A program made the position numbers and the translations under genes. 64,000 nt of DNA, from positions 6,991,741 to 7,055,740 of the forward strand of contig JANVCC010000018.1 of the NCBI GenBank assembly GCA_025345505.1, given 5' to 3'. The stretch is from Todiramphus chloris collaris. Lineage: Eukaryota; Chordata; Aves; Coraciiformes; Alcedinidae. A model generated the notes under the pieces. It saw nothing but the letters and a program-made list of their open reading frames with translations. It did no database searches and was not told the origin of the DNA. Shown piece by piece: positions 1 to 11,100 of the stretch; position 1 is the first letter of the stretch, and each line of letters starts with the position of its first letter.

Positions 1-129
1 GTGTTTAAAGAACGATTAGCTGTGGAGCTTGAGGATATGGTGTAGTGGTTGAGAAATGCTAGGACAAAGGTTGGACTTGATGACCCTGGAGGTCCTTTCC
101 AACCATAATGATTCTATGATTCTATGATT
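1..129 (+). mobile_element. CR1 LINE, 3' end, cut by the window edge
   Basis: This is the 3' untranslated end of a chicken-repeat-1 (CR1) non-LTR retrotransposon. It shows the diagnostic run 'ggttggacttgatgaccctg' followed by 'ggtcctttccaacc', and it ends in tandem ATTCTATG octamers at about 110-129. CR1 copies are made by target-primed reverse transcription from the 3' end, so most are 5'-truncated. Here the 5' side simply continues outside the window. The match to the young avian consensus is good, so this is a fairly recent copy. It carries no coding capacity. Confidence 0.93.
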
Positions 130-2539
130 TCAGAGTGCAATGGCATGAAAAAACGTGTCCCATTTTGATTCATATTTGTCACATGATTTGTTCTTATAAA
201 AACATTTACAATTTAAATGGACAACTGATGTCAAATAGCAGCCATGAGCAGATGTAGAAAGCAATGCCTGAAAGTTCAGCCAACTAGATTTGTCCTGGAG
301 TGTTACTGAAAGTGATATGAGAACCCCATGAAAGCTTAGAGACTTATAAAATATAGTGCACTTTATTCCATATTCATGAGCTATAGTGTCAATACAGCAC
401 TGTTATGAAGTAGAAATGGTACAAACATTCTTAGAGTTTTACCCTGCCAACATTGACTCACTATTGTACCAGTAATTTTAGTCATGTACTTGTGTATGTG
501 CAGGATTGGATCTTTAATCCTTATTTATATTCTTGTTAGTCACTAGGTAAAATCAAAGACGCATGTGAAAGGAAGACATTTGTCAGGTATAGTGTTAGTC
601 CAAAGGTGTATACTGCATTGGAAAGTTTGAGGAAAATTGGTTCAGTGATTTTTGAGTTAGCCAAGCGTTTTTCAGCTGTTAAGAAAATTGTTTCAGTTAT
701 TTCATGCTTGGGTAACTCAGTCTTGTTTAAAAACATCAGACCTGGTGTGCATGTAGTTTTGAAGTAGAAATGTGTATTCTGCTTTGAGAGAAAGAATTTA
801 TCTTTGAAATATTAGAGGTAATACTGATAAAACAGTCAGGAAGGGGGTATTCCCTCTTATCTTCCTGTGGAAGATGTCTGCAGCATCATCTGCTCCCTCC
901 AAGCTTTGCCTATGTGAAGGTTGCATACAACTTCAGAGAAGTCTACCAATATTTCTTGTGAGCAAATGCAGGCCAGTGTAGCATGGATTTCAAAGGTGGG
1001 GCTGAACTATTTTTATTTGACCTGTTTGAATATTCTATGAAAGTTAACTGTTGCTGGACTTGATCTATGAAGTTAAGAGATGCACTTGATACTAGAGTGT
1101 ATGTGAAACTACATTGCCTTTTGGGTATTAAGCAAGTTCTTAAAGACCTCAAACACGTCTGAACTCTTCAATACTGAGTGAAGAACCACAATACCTGATT
1201 GTTCTGGAGAGAAACATTTTGTGTTCGGATACTTCTTTTGGGATGTAGTGTGTTCACACTACATTTGTCAAATTTTTTTCTTACATTTTTCTTACATTAA
1301 ACATTTTTTATTGATAGTGTATTTGAGAATATTTTTTTTAGTTTAAACCTTTTTATTGTCAGATACAGCCTTGTAAAATAATTATGTTATGGGCTAAAAA
1401 TGTGTATGCTTTGCTAAGCCAGAGGTTACTTTTCTCAGAATGTATGCAGAAAGTTTGATAGCATTCTTTTTCTTTCCTGGGCTATGCATACAAATGAATT
1501 TGAGTATTCTAGTGGTGGAACTGTTTACTGAAATCCTATTCTTAGGAAGGAAGTTAAAGAGAAACAATATATTTATGCAAAAAGTTCAGCTTTAATGCTC
1601 ACTATTCAAGAAATACGTTTAGTGTCTCCACAGAGAAAAGACAGGTAAGAAGAGGTCAAATCTATTTGTTATTTTCGCCCTAGTGCTCACCCAGCCTCTA
1701 GGTATTTAATTTCATGGAATTTCTCAAGGCTGATATGATTTGTCTAGTTAGAAACTCTAAGTGGAACCTTCCCTTAAACCCATATACATACAACTAACAA
1801 TTTTTTGGGAATTTCATAAGTATTACTTACTTTAGGAATAACCATGTTGATTTGTTGGCTTTGAACACATTTCCAGCTGTCTTCATTGAATGATTCTCAG
1901 CTCTTCAAATGTCAGCTTCTTACTGGTAGATAGTTAGTCTGTTCCAATCTACCTTCCCAGGACTTAATCCCTCTTGGAACCAATCATGATTTTGTAAACA
2001 TATAAGAAGAAATTACTATTCTTCAAGACTACATAGTCAGATAAAAATTGTTATATAAATTGTCTTCACAAAATGGGACTTTTTATAACTATAGATACAC
2101 CAACTTAGTTTGTAGTTTGTGCATAGGGTGGGTGACACAGTAATGCCATACTCTGATAAATATGCCTGGGCAAAGGAGATGTGCTATAGTAGCTGTAGGA
2201 TGTGAAACTTTAATCTTCAACTTTTGTGCATGTAAACTCTCATTTAGGGCCAGCTATGCAACTTATACTCAGTTTAATAAAACATTTATTTGTACTACAT
2301 ATAACTTCAGTGATACTTCATATATGAAATTCCTATCACCATGGCTCTGGGTTTTTTTGTCTATTGCACTGCCCACATCATTAATCTAATGCAGTTTTCT
2401 TACAGCACCCCATGCTTCCAAACACAATATGGAACAAAACCAAACTTTTGGAAACTTTTTGGAAACTTCGGGTAGATATTATATAGGCCATCTGGCTCGT
2501 AGTTTGTAAAAAAAATATTCTGTAATATCTAGTAGACGC
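130..2539. other. AT-rich non-genic DNA
   Basis: I see no recognisable gene or repeat here. Open frames are under 76 codons and look random. The only structure worth noting is a weak exon-like segment at 1,546-1,644, bounded by a TTAG acceptor and a CAG|GTAAGA donor, which is described in the findings. Confidence 0.6.
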
Positions 2540-3281
2540 AGGTGACTCACTGGAGGTTGTAAAAGTGACCCAGCCGTAGGTTGCCTTCAGGCCCTGTCTA
2601 TTCAGAGATGACCCTTGGGGAGGTCTGTAGATAGCTCAGCCCTGAGTTGTCCATGAGCTGCAGACCAAACAGGGCAATGTCGCACCATCCGAAGAACCAA
2701 AACCTGAGCTGAGCCTTGAAATCCTTCAACAAATAATGCACACTGAGTCCCAGCCATTACGAAGTTGCCTAAGAAAGTAGATAAAGATAACTTGGAGGGT
2801 TTCAGTGTTGGTTTCAGCCAACAACCTTGTGTATCCAGATGGTATAATTCACTCAGGCATAGTTTTTTCCCAGTCACGTAAATCAGGAGATAAAACTCTT
2901 AAAGTTTGGGTTAGGGACTGGGAGTCACCACTCCAGCACTACATCATGCCTTTACGGAGACCTTTCCCCCTTGGTTGGGACACCAGCCAAGGTAATTTTT
3001 CTGGGATTGAGAGCCTTTACTGGGTGGGGGGTAAGAGAATATTTAGCATGCTGTACATTTGTACAGGTGGGTGATTAACCAACACACATACAATATTTAG
3101 CACACATTTGAGGTTGTAGTGCATTCTTCTATTATATCCGTGAATACCTGCAATAGTGGTACATAAAACCTGTAATTGAAGCTCAAATAAAGTGTCTTCT
3201 TGAGCCTTTCAGTTAAACATGTGAGTGAAGCTCAAGTGGATCCTTTGCTTGAGCCTTGCAGTCCAGTCTCTTCTCGACACA
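2540..3281 (+). mobile_element. Probable endogenous retrovirus LTR remnant
   Basis: This is a GC-richer island inside AT-rich DNA. Its 3' part looks like the R-U5 end of a retroviral LTR: an AATAAA signal at 3,186-3,191, duplicated hairpins around it, and a CA-ending terminus (gacaca) at 3,281. A further 7-bp stem (ctgtaca/tgtacag, 3,051-3,066) lies upstream. I could not find a matching TG start or a target duplication, so the 5' boundary is a guess and the copy may be truncated. Open frames of 89-91 codons on both strands have no recognisable retroviral motif. It could instead be an unrelated transcription unit end. Confidence 0.4.
3177..3263 (+). repeat. Two 38-bp hairpin-forming direct repeats around AATAAA
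   Basis: Copy 1 is at 3,177-3,214 and copy 2 at 3,226-3,263. Each starts 'tgaagctcaa', has a 13-nt variable centre, and closes with 'ttgagcctt' plus 'cagt'. Within each copy gctcaa pairs with ttgagc to give a 6-bp stem. The AATAAA overlaps the stem-loop junction of copy 1. Poly(A)-site hairpins are known in retroviral R regions, which is why I read this as the end of an LTR. Confidence 0.7.
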
Positions 3282-4152
3282 GATATTTATACCATCTTTG
3301 GTGGTACTGCATGTCATCTATCTCACACATCTGTTTTAAGTAACCAGTGTCTTTGTGGGTTTTTTTCAATGAAGAGAGATTTACTCCTTTTCCAGTGGGT
3401 GTGTTGCATGAACAGCCAAAGTATGTGCTCTAGAATATTATGGTAAGAAACATATATTTCAGTTGACTATTTTGGGAAGCAAGTGTGGCTAATCACCCAT
3501 AAAGTAAGTGGTATGAAAACCTGCTGTTTTTCATGAAAATCTTGAGGAGTATGACAGAAGTACGGTCTGACATTAGAAGCCCTGTAGCCTCCTGTCCTGA
3601 ACAAAAATATAGGTCTACAACCAACACCAGAAGGACATGCCCAGGGTTTCATGGATTAGAAGCACACCTTGAATCCTAACACTTGATTCGAGGAACGGGC
3701 CCTTTGCTTACTGAGAAGAAACGTTTTGTGTCAGCTGCCCTAGGGAGAACAAGTCTGACTCCCCTGTACAGAGTACAAATGAAGGATGACATAAGTATGT
3801 ATCTAAACTAGTCATTCTCATTCTACTGTATAGGGAGACATCTGGATTTTTCTTTTTGCTGTGTGTCTCAGACACAAACTGAGCTACTTTACTAATTTTG
3901 GAGAATATTCCAGTACTTGAGCAGCCTTGTAATTTAAATGGGAGTAATCATGAAGGAAGATACTAATTAGTGGGATTAAAAAGCATCAAAACTGGCCTTA
4001 ATCAGTATGGTGAGAGTTGGGAAATGAAAAATAACAACAAAAACATTCAGCATGAGATTAAACAATGTGTAGTTTGTTAAAAAAAATTAAATCAGTCATG
4101 TGCCCTCCCTAGTCAGAAATCTATCAAAATGCACTCAGTGGTTTTGATTGGG

Positions 4153-4187
4153 TTTTTTTTTGTGTTTTGTTTTGTTTTGTTTTTTTT
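4153..4187. repeat. T-rich (GTTTT)n simple repeat
   Basis: A T8-9 run, then gtg and repeated GTTTT units, then T8. It has low complexity and is likely slippage-derived. Confidence 0.85.
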
Positions 4188-6702
4188 CCCTCTCCCCACA
4201 GTGCAGTCCTTATACAGCCAACCTGTGTGGTTACAGACAGCTGAGAAAATTTAGAACAATTTCAGCTTCAATGCTCAAATTGTTTTTCTATAGGCCAGGT
4301 AGTTTAAAACAGCTTTACCTCTGATCCCAGGTGTTGCTGAGGCAGCAAAGTCTCTGTGAGACCCCACAAATCAGCAGGGAAAACTGCTGAAGCAAGAAAA
4401 ATCTTTAATTGTGCAACCAAAAATACTAACAAGAAAACCAAACAAGCAGCATTTTTTCCCAATTAAATGTTTCTGTGTTCCCATCAAGGAACATGCGAGA
4501 TTTTTTTGTGATTTTTTCAGTGGTACTTGGCTCTTAGGATAGTTATCTTGGACCTATGTTGTGGTGAATCATTACCTGATTATTGGAAATAACAGTGGGG
4601 AATCTAGAACAGAGCATGAAGTTCCGTATGAAAGACATTTTAAATGTCTGCTAAGTACTTCAAATTTCTGTGATCACTGAACAGGGCAGTAAACCAAGAT
4701 CATTTTGTGGTGCATGGGTGTCCAGATCATAACCTGTTATCCCAAGTTGTAATGGGCCTCAATGAAGATTCCTGAAATGAATGAGAACTGAATGATGATG
4801 ACAATTCAATAACGGGTCCATAGAGAGTGAAGATTGGGAGCAAAGGTGAGACAGAGAGAAGGATGTGTCACAAGTGCTATGCCTTCATTGCTTAATTTAG
4901 AAAGAATGAGGAAAGTCCAGTTTCTGTGATTTTTAATCTATGAACAATGAATTCACTTCTCTCATCTCCAAGAAAATTTGTGGAAATGTTACCAACTAAA
5001 CCTGTTTTAGACAAAATGTAACAATATAATAAGCAGCAGCGTGAACAAAACTAATTGTAATAAGGTTATATAGATGTGAATTAGAGCACTCTATGCCTGA
5101 TGGCATAGAAACTCTTGAAAGTCTACTAAAAGAGAATTAATTAATAGAGTATTTAATTTATTGAAAGTATTTTTGAATAAGAGTATGTTTCTGAAAGTGG
5201 TGAAAATGCTTTTAAAATACCTTGATATATTGATTGCTAGAGTTAATTTTTCACCCGCACATTGTTATTTAATATTGCTGGCTGTCTCAGTTAATGTGTT
5301 TCCTGAATATGAATATTTAACAGTCTTGTATAGTGATCATTATGTTATTTTAAGCTTAATAAATTGTTTAGACCCTTCAAGCTTTTCATAGAGGTGTTTT
5401 TGTAATGTAAATGTAACAGAAATAACCTACTGTCTAGCTGCTAATCAACCTTGGTGTCACTGTAAGTGGATTTCTGGTAGGCATTTCAGAAGAAATGGAT
5501 AGTTTTTCTGAGGGGAAGAGAGCTTCTGGGAGGCCAGAAGGGGAGGTCTATCAGCATCAAACAGTGTCAAAGCAGAGAAAGAAACTATTTGGTGATAGAG
5601 TGACATGAAGTCTCTGCTATTCCAAGAGGATTTTTTTTTTAGTTAAACCAGCTGGCTCACATTCTGTATACGAACATGAGAGAGGTTTTTAAAAGTAAAA
5701 TGAAATGCTGGCATATAGACAAACAATTATAAATGGGCCATGAATATATTTGGGATGGAAATTAGAGAATACTTTTCTACCATCTGAAGAGCCAATGAGG
5801 AGTTTTGAGGGGGTTTCAAGGTACATCTTGCTCAGTTTGTCTGTTGCCTTGGACAGCAAGAGACCAAACTTTATGATCCTGGTTGTCCTTTCAATTCCAT
5901 GTTGTGTTTGAAAGATGCACATCTGAAGATTCACATCTGGAAACAGCAAATAGTGTTAGAAAAATTAAGAGAGAGGATGAGATTCACAAAGATATTAAAT
6001 TTGAACTCATTTATCAAAATAAAACATAGAAGATGGAATTAAACTCCCACAGTTTTAGATGTCATGTGTCTAGATGTCCACATCTAGATGTGGTCCCTGA
6101 ACTTGTGAGAAGCAGACAATTTCAGGGTCTCATTTATCTAACCTATTTTAGAAAAACAGTAATCATGTCCTAGAAATGGCCATTTTTCTCCATTTGCTAT
6201 AAAAGTAGCCTTGGATAACTCTGCAAGTTTTCATTTTGTAGAAGTCTAAACTGTGATCAGACAGAACTTACCCAGAATAATTTTGCCAACATGATTTGGT
6301 TCTATATTCTAGTGTTATGATGGATTTTTCTTATTTCAATTCATTAAACAAATATTGATAAATATTAAATTAAGCGTTTAGTGTAATTGAACAAAAAATG
6401 TTATTGAAGAGGAGAATTTCACTTATTCAGACTAAAGCTGTGATTTAGATATCAGAATAGTTTCTTGCCATTTCAGATGCTTTATCTCATTGGAAGAGAA
6501 AAGAATCTATTTGGTTATATATATTTTTACAAGAAAGACATATCAACAAAGCAGTGAATGCTTCTTTAATGTTCATAGAAAGATTCTATTGCAGAGCAGT
6601 AAATACACTGCAACATTGAACAAAACACGTCCACCCACCTCTTCCTATCAAAGGTTCCTCTTTGCAAGCTAGGCTGATAATTGAACAGGTGGTGATGTGA
6701 TA

Positions 6703-6873
6703 ATGGATCAGATGGGTCAACAAGATGAGGATTTACATGAAAAGCAAAAGTATGAAGATTTTGAGGTCAAAATTGCTTCTTATATGAATTTGGTAGAAAA
6801 TCACTTGAGCGATGATCATTCATCTATCAAACATTTAGCAGCCACTCAACTCAATGGAAAAAATCTAAAGTAA
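6703..6873 (+). other. 56-codon open reading frame, unassigned
   Basis: ATG at 6,703 and TAA at 6,871, with an in-frame stop just upstream, so the frame is self-contained. The product would be acidic and hydrophilic (it begins MDQMGQQDEDLHEKQKYEDF), with no signal peptide or membrane segment. I do not recognise it. There is no obvious promoter, and splice sites were not evident. It may be chance, or a fragment of an old retroposed or exonised sequence. Confidence 0.12.
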
Positions 6874-7691
6874 TTGTATGTCAGTTGGAAAGGGTATAAA
6901 TAAAGATAGAGCAGAAATAGCTGGGTATTTCAAAATTCTGAATAAAAACCCTACTAAAAAAATAATAAAGACTTAAAAAACCCTTCAGTTGCCAAGAAAT
7001 ACTTTCAGCATGCCAAGGTCTTCAGTATGTTGCAGGGACACAAAAAATAGCTGCTTACATTCTTAATTTATGAAGAGATTCACTATAGGGATGGAACTTT
7101 CTTATTCCATGTTGAACCAAAAGATCAATTCCTCTGGTTCCAGAAGGTAGATGCTGTTATAGATCCTTCCTTATTTGTCTCTGTATCTGTATTGATTACA
7201 TTTTCTATTCTATACATGCTCAATACACTACACACTGCTGTGAGAAGCAGAAATTACCCTCTGTGATTTCTTTAGTATTTGCTGACATTCTGCTATTACA
7301 GCATAATACCGTAAGATTTTTGCATTCCTCAGGGGATCAGTTGAAGTCTCCTGGTTCTCAGGATGTACTGGAAATGGATTATTTAGATTTCAGACATGTA
7401 TTCCTTGGGGGAGCATTGAAGTTGTCTGCTCCTGTACAGCTTTTTGTGGCATTTTGAAGGGGACTAGTACGGAAAAAGCCCCAAGCTTTGGGAAGTGCTG
7501 TTTGAAATAGCAGCAGCAGTAACTTATGGGACCGGCTTTCTATCATAGTGCAAATTTTGGAAAGACTCCTGACATCCAGGCCAATGCAGTAAGCAGATCA
7601 TCTGAGAAGAGTTTGATACCATCTTCTTCATTTCATACACAGTAGTTGCTATCTGTTAAGCATTAGTACAGGACTGTGAAAGAAGTAGCAG

Positions 7692-8159
7692 TGTAGTGTG
7701 TCTGGCTGAGCTGCTTTTCCCCATCCATCCCTCACGCTGCAGCACTGGGAGCTGGAGGGTGTTGATAACACACCCGTGTTCTGGCTGCCAGTGCTCACAC
7801 GGCACCAGAGGATGGGGGGCAGGATGGGGGAGGGGATACAGCCGACCTGAGCTGACCAGTGGGATATTCCATACCATATGATGCCAGCTCAACTATAAAG
7901 GAAGAGGGTAGTAGGAGGATGGGGGGGCATTCAGTTTGTCCTCTGATCAAGTGATATCTGTTTTGGAGCCCTGCTTCCAAGCTTCATCTTGTCATCACCT
8001 GTGGATGGCATGTAAAGAGTAACATCTTTATCTATTGTAACCCATGGTTCTTTTCTTTTTCATCTTAATCTCTCTCCATGTGCCATGCTGATGGAGGCTG
8101 GAGGGAGTGATGAAGGGCTTGGTGGGCGCCTGTCACCCAGCCAAGATAAACCCACTACA
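7692..8159 (+). mobile_element. Solo LTR of an avian endogenous retrovirus (ERVL-like), with TSD
   Basis: This is a complete 468-bp LTR. It begins TGTAGTG and ends CACTACA, a perfect 7-bp terminal inverted repeat, and it is flanked by the identical 5-bp duplication AGCAG (7,687-7,691 and 8,160-8,164). Landmarks match an LTR family I recall as common in birds: 'ggtgttgataacacac', 'gggatattccataccatatg' followed by a TATAAA-like 'ctataaagg', and a 3' end with 'cacccagccaagataaaccc'. No internal retroviral sequence adjoins it, so it is a solo LTR left by LTR-LTR recombination. A 5-bp duplication fits ERVL-type integrases. The 61-78-codon frames inside it are spurious. Confidence 0.9.
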
Positions 8160-11100
8160 AGCAGGGAGAAATGTTACACCAGTCTATATAGGCTTTTATG
8201 TCACTGAAGATGGTGAAACATCTGGTTTTTGATATGCATTTAGTTTAATTTAGATAGTCATCTTCTGACTCAATAGCACAGTTGTCTTTCCCTGGAGTCT
8301 CAGTGAGAAAAGCAAAATTTTTCATTTTCACCAGGAATATTTTCTCATTGTCCCTGTTCATATCCCAGACTTCTCTTCTGACTCATAACATTTATCTATC
8401 CCTCAACCTCCATGGTATATGATTCCTGTTCTATTAACCCTTCTTGGGCAGTTCCTATCTACTATCTGTCAGATTTATGGTCTGTCCCTTGATCTAGTGA
8501 GCACAAGAACTAATTTCATATCCTTCTTCTCTGACTCTTCACCCCAATGACTTCTGTCCATTGGCCTCTACCATCTGTCTCACTTGCCCATTTCCCTCCT
8601 CTCCTTCAGGAATATTTGTTTCACTGAAGCTAAAATCACATCCTGTCACAATCACATCATGGTTTCCTCTCTCTGGTCTTTTCTTCTCATACAGATTTGT
8701 ATTCCTTCAAACAAAATGCTTCTAAAACTGATATTTCTTGGGTGTATTTCCTTCTCTCAGGATCACCATCTTCACAAAATCTGTAGGAGTTTTGGATTTT
8801 TGGGTGAGCAGAATCGAAAGCTCACCATTGTCACCTATGGTGGTTAGCTCTTTACCTTGCTGTCATAGGGAACCATAGCAAATGATCACTTTACAAACCA
8901 ATTGCTTTTACAAGTAATTCAATTATCATCAAAAAATATAAATGGAATGAGTTTGAGGGGAGCACAGTAAGGCTGTGACTGCAGAACAGTGCAGTCTCAT
9001 GTTTCTAAGTCTGGCATTGGCATTTAGCATGATTACTTGAAGTGATGTTAAGTATCTGTTAAATAAATTATATTTTATTCATAATAAATGCATTAGAAAT
9101 ATTTGTAAGGATCAGAGATCTGGTAAACAAGTAGATTTCCTTTATTGAAACCAGAGTATCTACTTGTTCTTCCTTAAGTACATTCTTTTTCTGGTTTTAA
9201 AACACTTTGCCCAGTGATGTCCTGGTGTGTGACAGCAACACTCATAATAAGCGTTAATAATAATTATCTGCTATTTTTACAGACAATGAGCTTACTTTTT
9301 GTGATTTGTTTTTAATGATGATTTAAAATTGTAACACTTGATACTCTTGCCAACTCAGTGAAAAAATTATTTAACTTATATTAAGAAATCAGTTGATTAA
9401 ATTTTTTTGGAAAAGTGCTGTCAAATATGTTCCAGGCACAGACCCTTTGAAAGACAAGTGCCTTCTTAAGAGAAAATTCTGTTGCTAGGAGACCATAACC
9501 ATAAAGTTTCAGGATAAAGTATTTTTTATTTTAAATAAGAAATGTTGATTAATGAACATGCTTAACAGGCAAAGAACAAAGCTATCACAGCTATCTCTAT
9601 TATATCAAAGACCAGTTAAAGCATTCAATGGATATTTTAAGAAGGGAGTATAAAGAGGGGGTCTTCAAAGGAATTGTAGCCAAAGTTATAGAACCAAGGC
9701 GTCCAGAGCATGCTGGTATAACAAAAGTGCCCAAGTATCTGTAGGGGATATTAAATCTCACATTTGAGGCTTTAAACTTATCTCTGTTAGCAATGAAAAT
9801 TATATTTGCCTTGGGAAAGAGGGAATCTTCCATTTCTTTTTTCGAAACAGAAAGGTTTGAAAGAAATGATCTCTTGAGATTTCTTCTGGTCCTGTCCATC
9901 TGGGATGTTGAAGAATTCTGAAACTTCTGGTGCTGGCTCATCAGTGAAGGGTAAATATTGGGCTAGAGGGCCTTTGGCTTCAATCTACTGTGGAAATTCC
10001 TAAGTGTGTCAGCAATAACTACTGATGTACAAACTTAGAAATGTTTAGAATACACATAAATAATTCCAGTCTCATAAAGAAGAGACTCTCAGCTAATGGT
10101 AACTGAGAGTCCAGTATTGATCATCTTAGTTTCACTGAGCAGCACCTTCACCCGCAAAAAAACTACTGAAGTCTAAGTAGTTGTTTTTAAAAAAAAAATT
10201 CAGCACAACTACAGGCATTAGAATCTGGCCCCACTGGCTCAATATTTGTCTAGTTGTTTAATCCCACAGGTCTTGATCTAGTTTATGACTGCTGAAAATT
10301 GACTCAAGTAGACTAATTAATAAGTTCATTATAGTATCAAAGAGCAAGAAATCTTTAAAATGGGTATTTCTGCAAGCATATCAAATTGCTTTCTGAGAAC
10401 TAGCAACATGAAATAAAATGCAGACCTCTTCAAAGCAAGTTACATGTCTTTCAGCTGTAAAACTTTGTGACGGTGTGTTCTGGAGATGTCCACACTTAGA
10501 AAAGGATATTCTCAGCAGGTAAAGTTTGGTTTCTTGAACTACTGAAAACTCCTGGTTATGTAGAGAATATCCCATAACAGAGACAGAGGAAGAGAAGATA
10601 GGTACTATTAAGAATACTGCAGCTATTGCAACCTGTGCAAAGAGTAGGACAGGGCAATTCAACTAGGAACATCCTTAAACACCAGAAAGAAAATGTTTCA
10701 ACTATGATACATGCTTAATACCTTTAATTGGTAAGGTTTTCTTGGGAAGCATCTCCCTGGCATATCTCACAGTCATCCTCTATCAGCTGAGTCAGGGTAC
10801 AGTCTTACAAATGAAGTGGAAGGCAACCATGGGACCTGAGCGTCTTCCTGACACAGGCTGAGATGTTCCTGCTGAGTGTGATGGTGCTTGGAATTTTTTA
10901 GCTGAAAGCTGAGGACTGATCCCTTATTAACTGCAGACCTGTTCCATCTTGCTTATTTGCATTTAGGGTAGGATAGACCAGACATGTTACAATTCTCAGA
11001 CTTTGAGGGGGACAAGGGACACATGATGCATATTATTGTCATTTTTGGCTCAGAAGGAAGTGTATATTTCTGCTAAACCACAGTGTATGTGTTGTTTGGA

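Larger units (their letters stand above)
3282..7691. other. Non-genic DNA, mostly unique
   Basis: No confident gene is present. The span includes a T/GTTTT simple repeat at 4,153-4,187, a 16-bp palindrome (ccacatct/agatgtgg) at 6,078-6,093, and a 56-codon open frame at 6,703-6,873 with fairly coding-like composition but no recognised relative. A short stretch near 5,861-5,915 faintly resembles a decayed CR1 3' end, but it is too diverged to call. Confidence 0.55.

Noticed and set aside
5861..5915. Possible decayed plus-strand CR1 3' end ('gaccaaactttatgatcctg')
   Set aside because: The similarity is short and lacks the octamer tail.
9600..9941. 113-codon minus-strand frame as a gene
   Set aside because: No domain, no convincing splice sites or promoter, and composition typical of AT-rich random frames.
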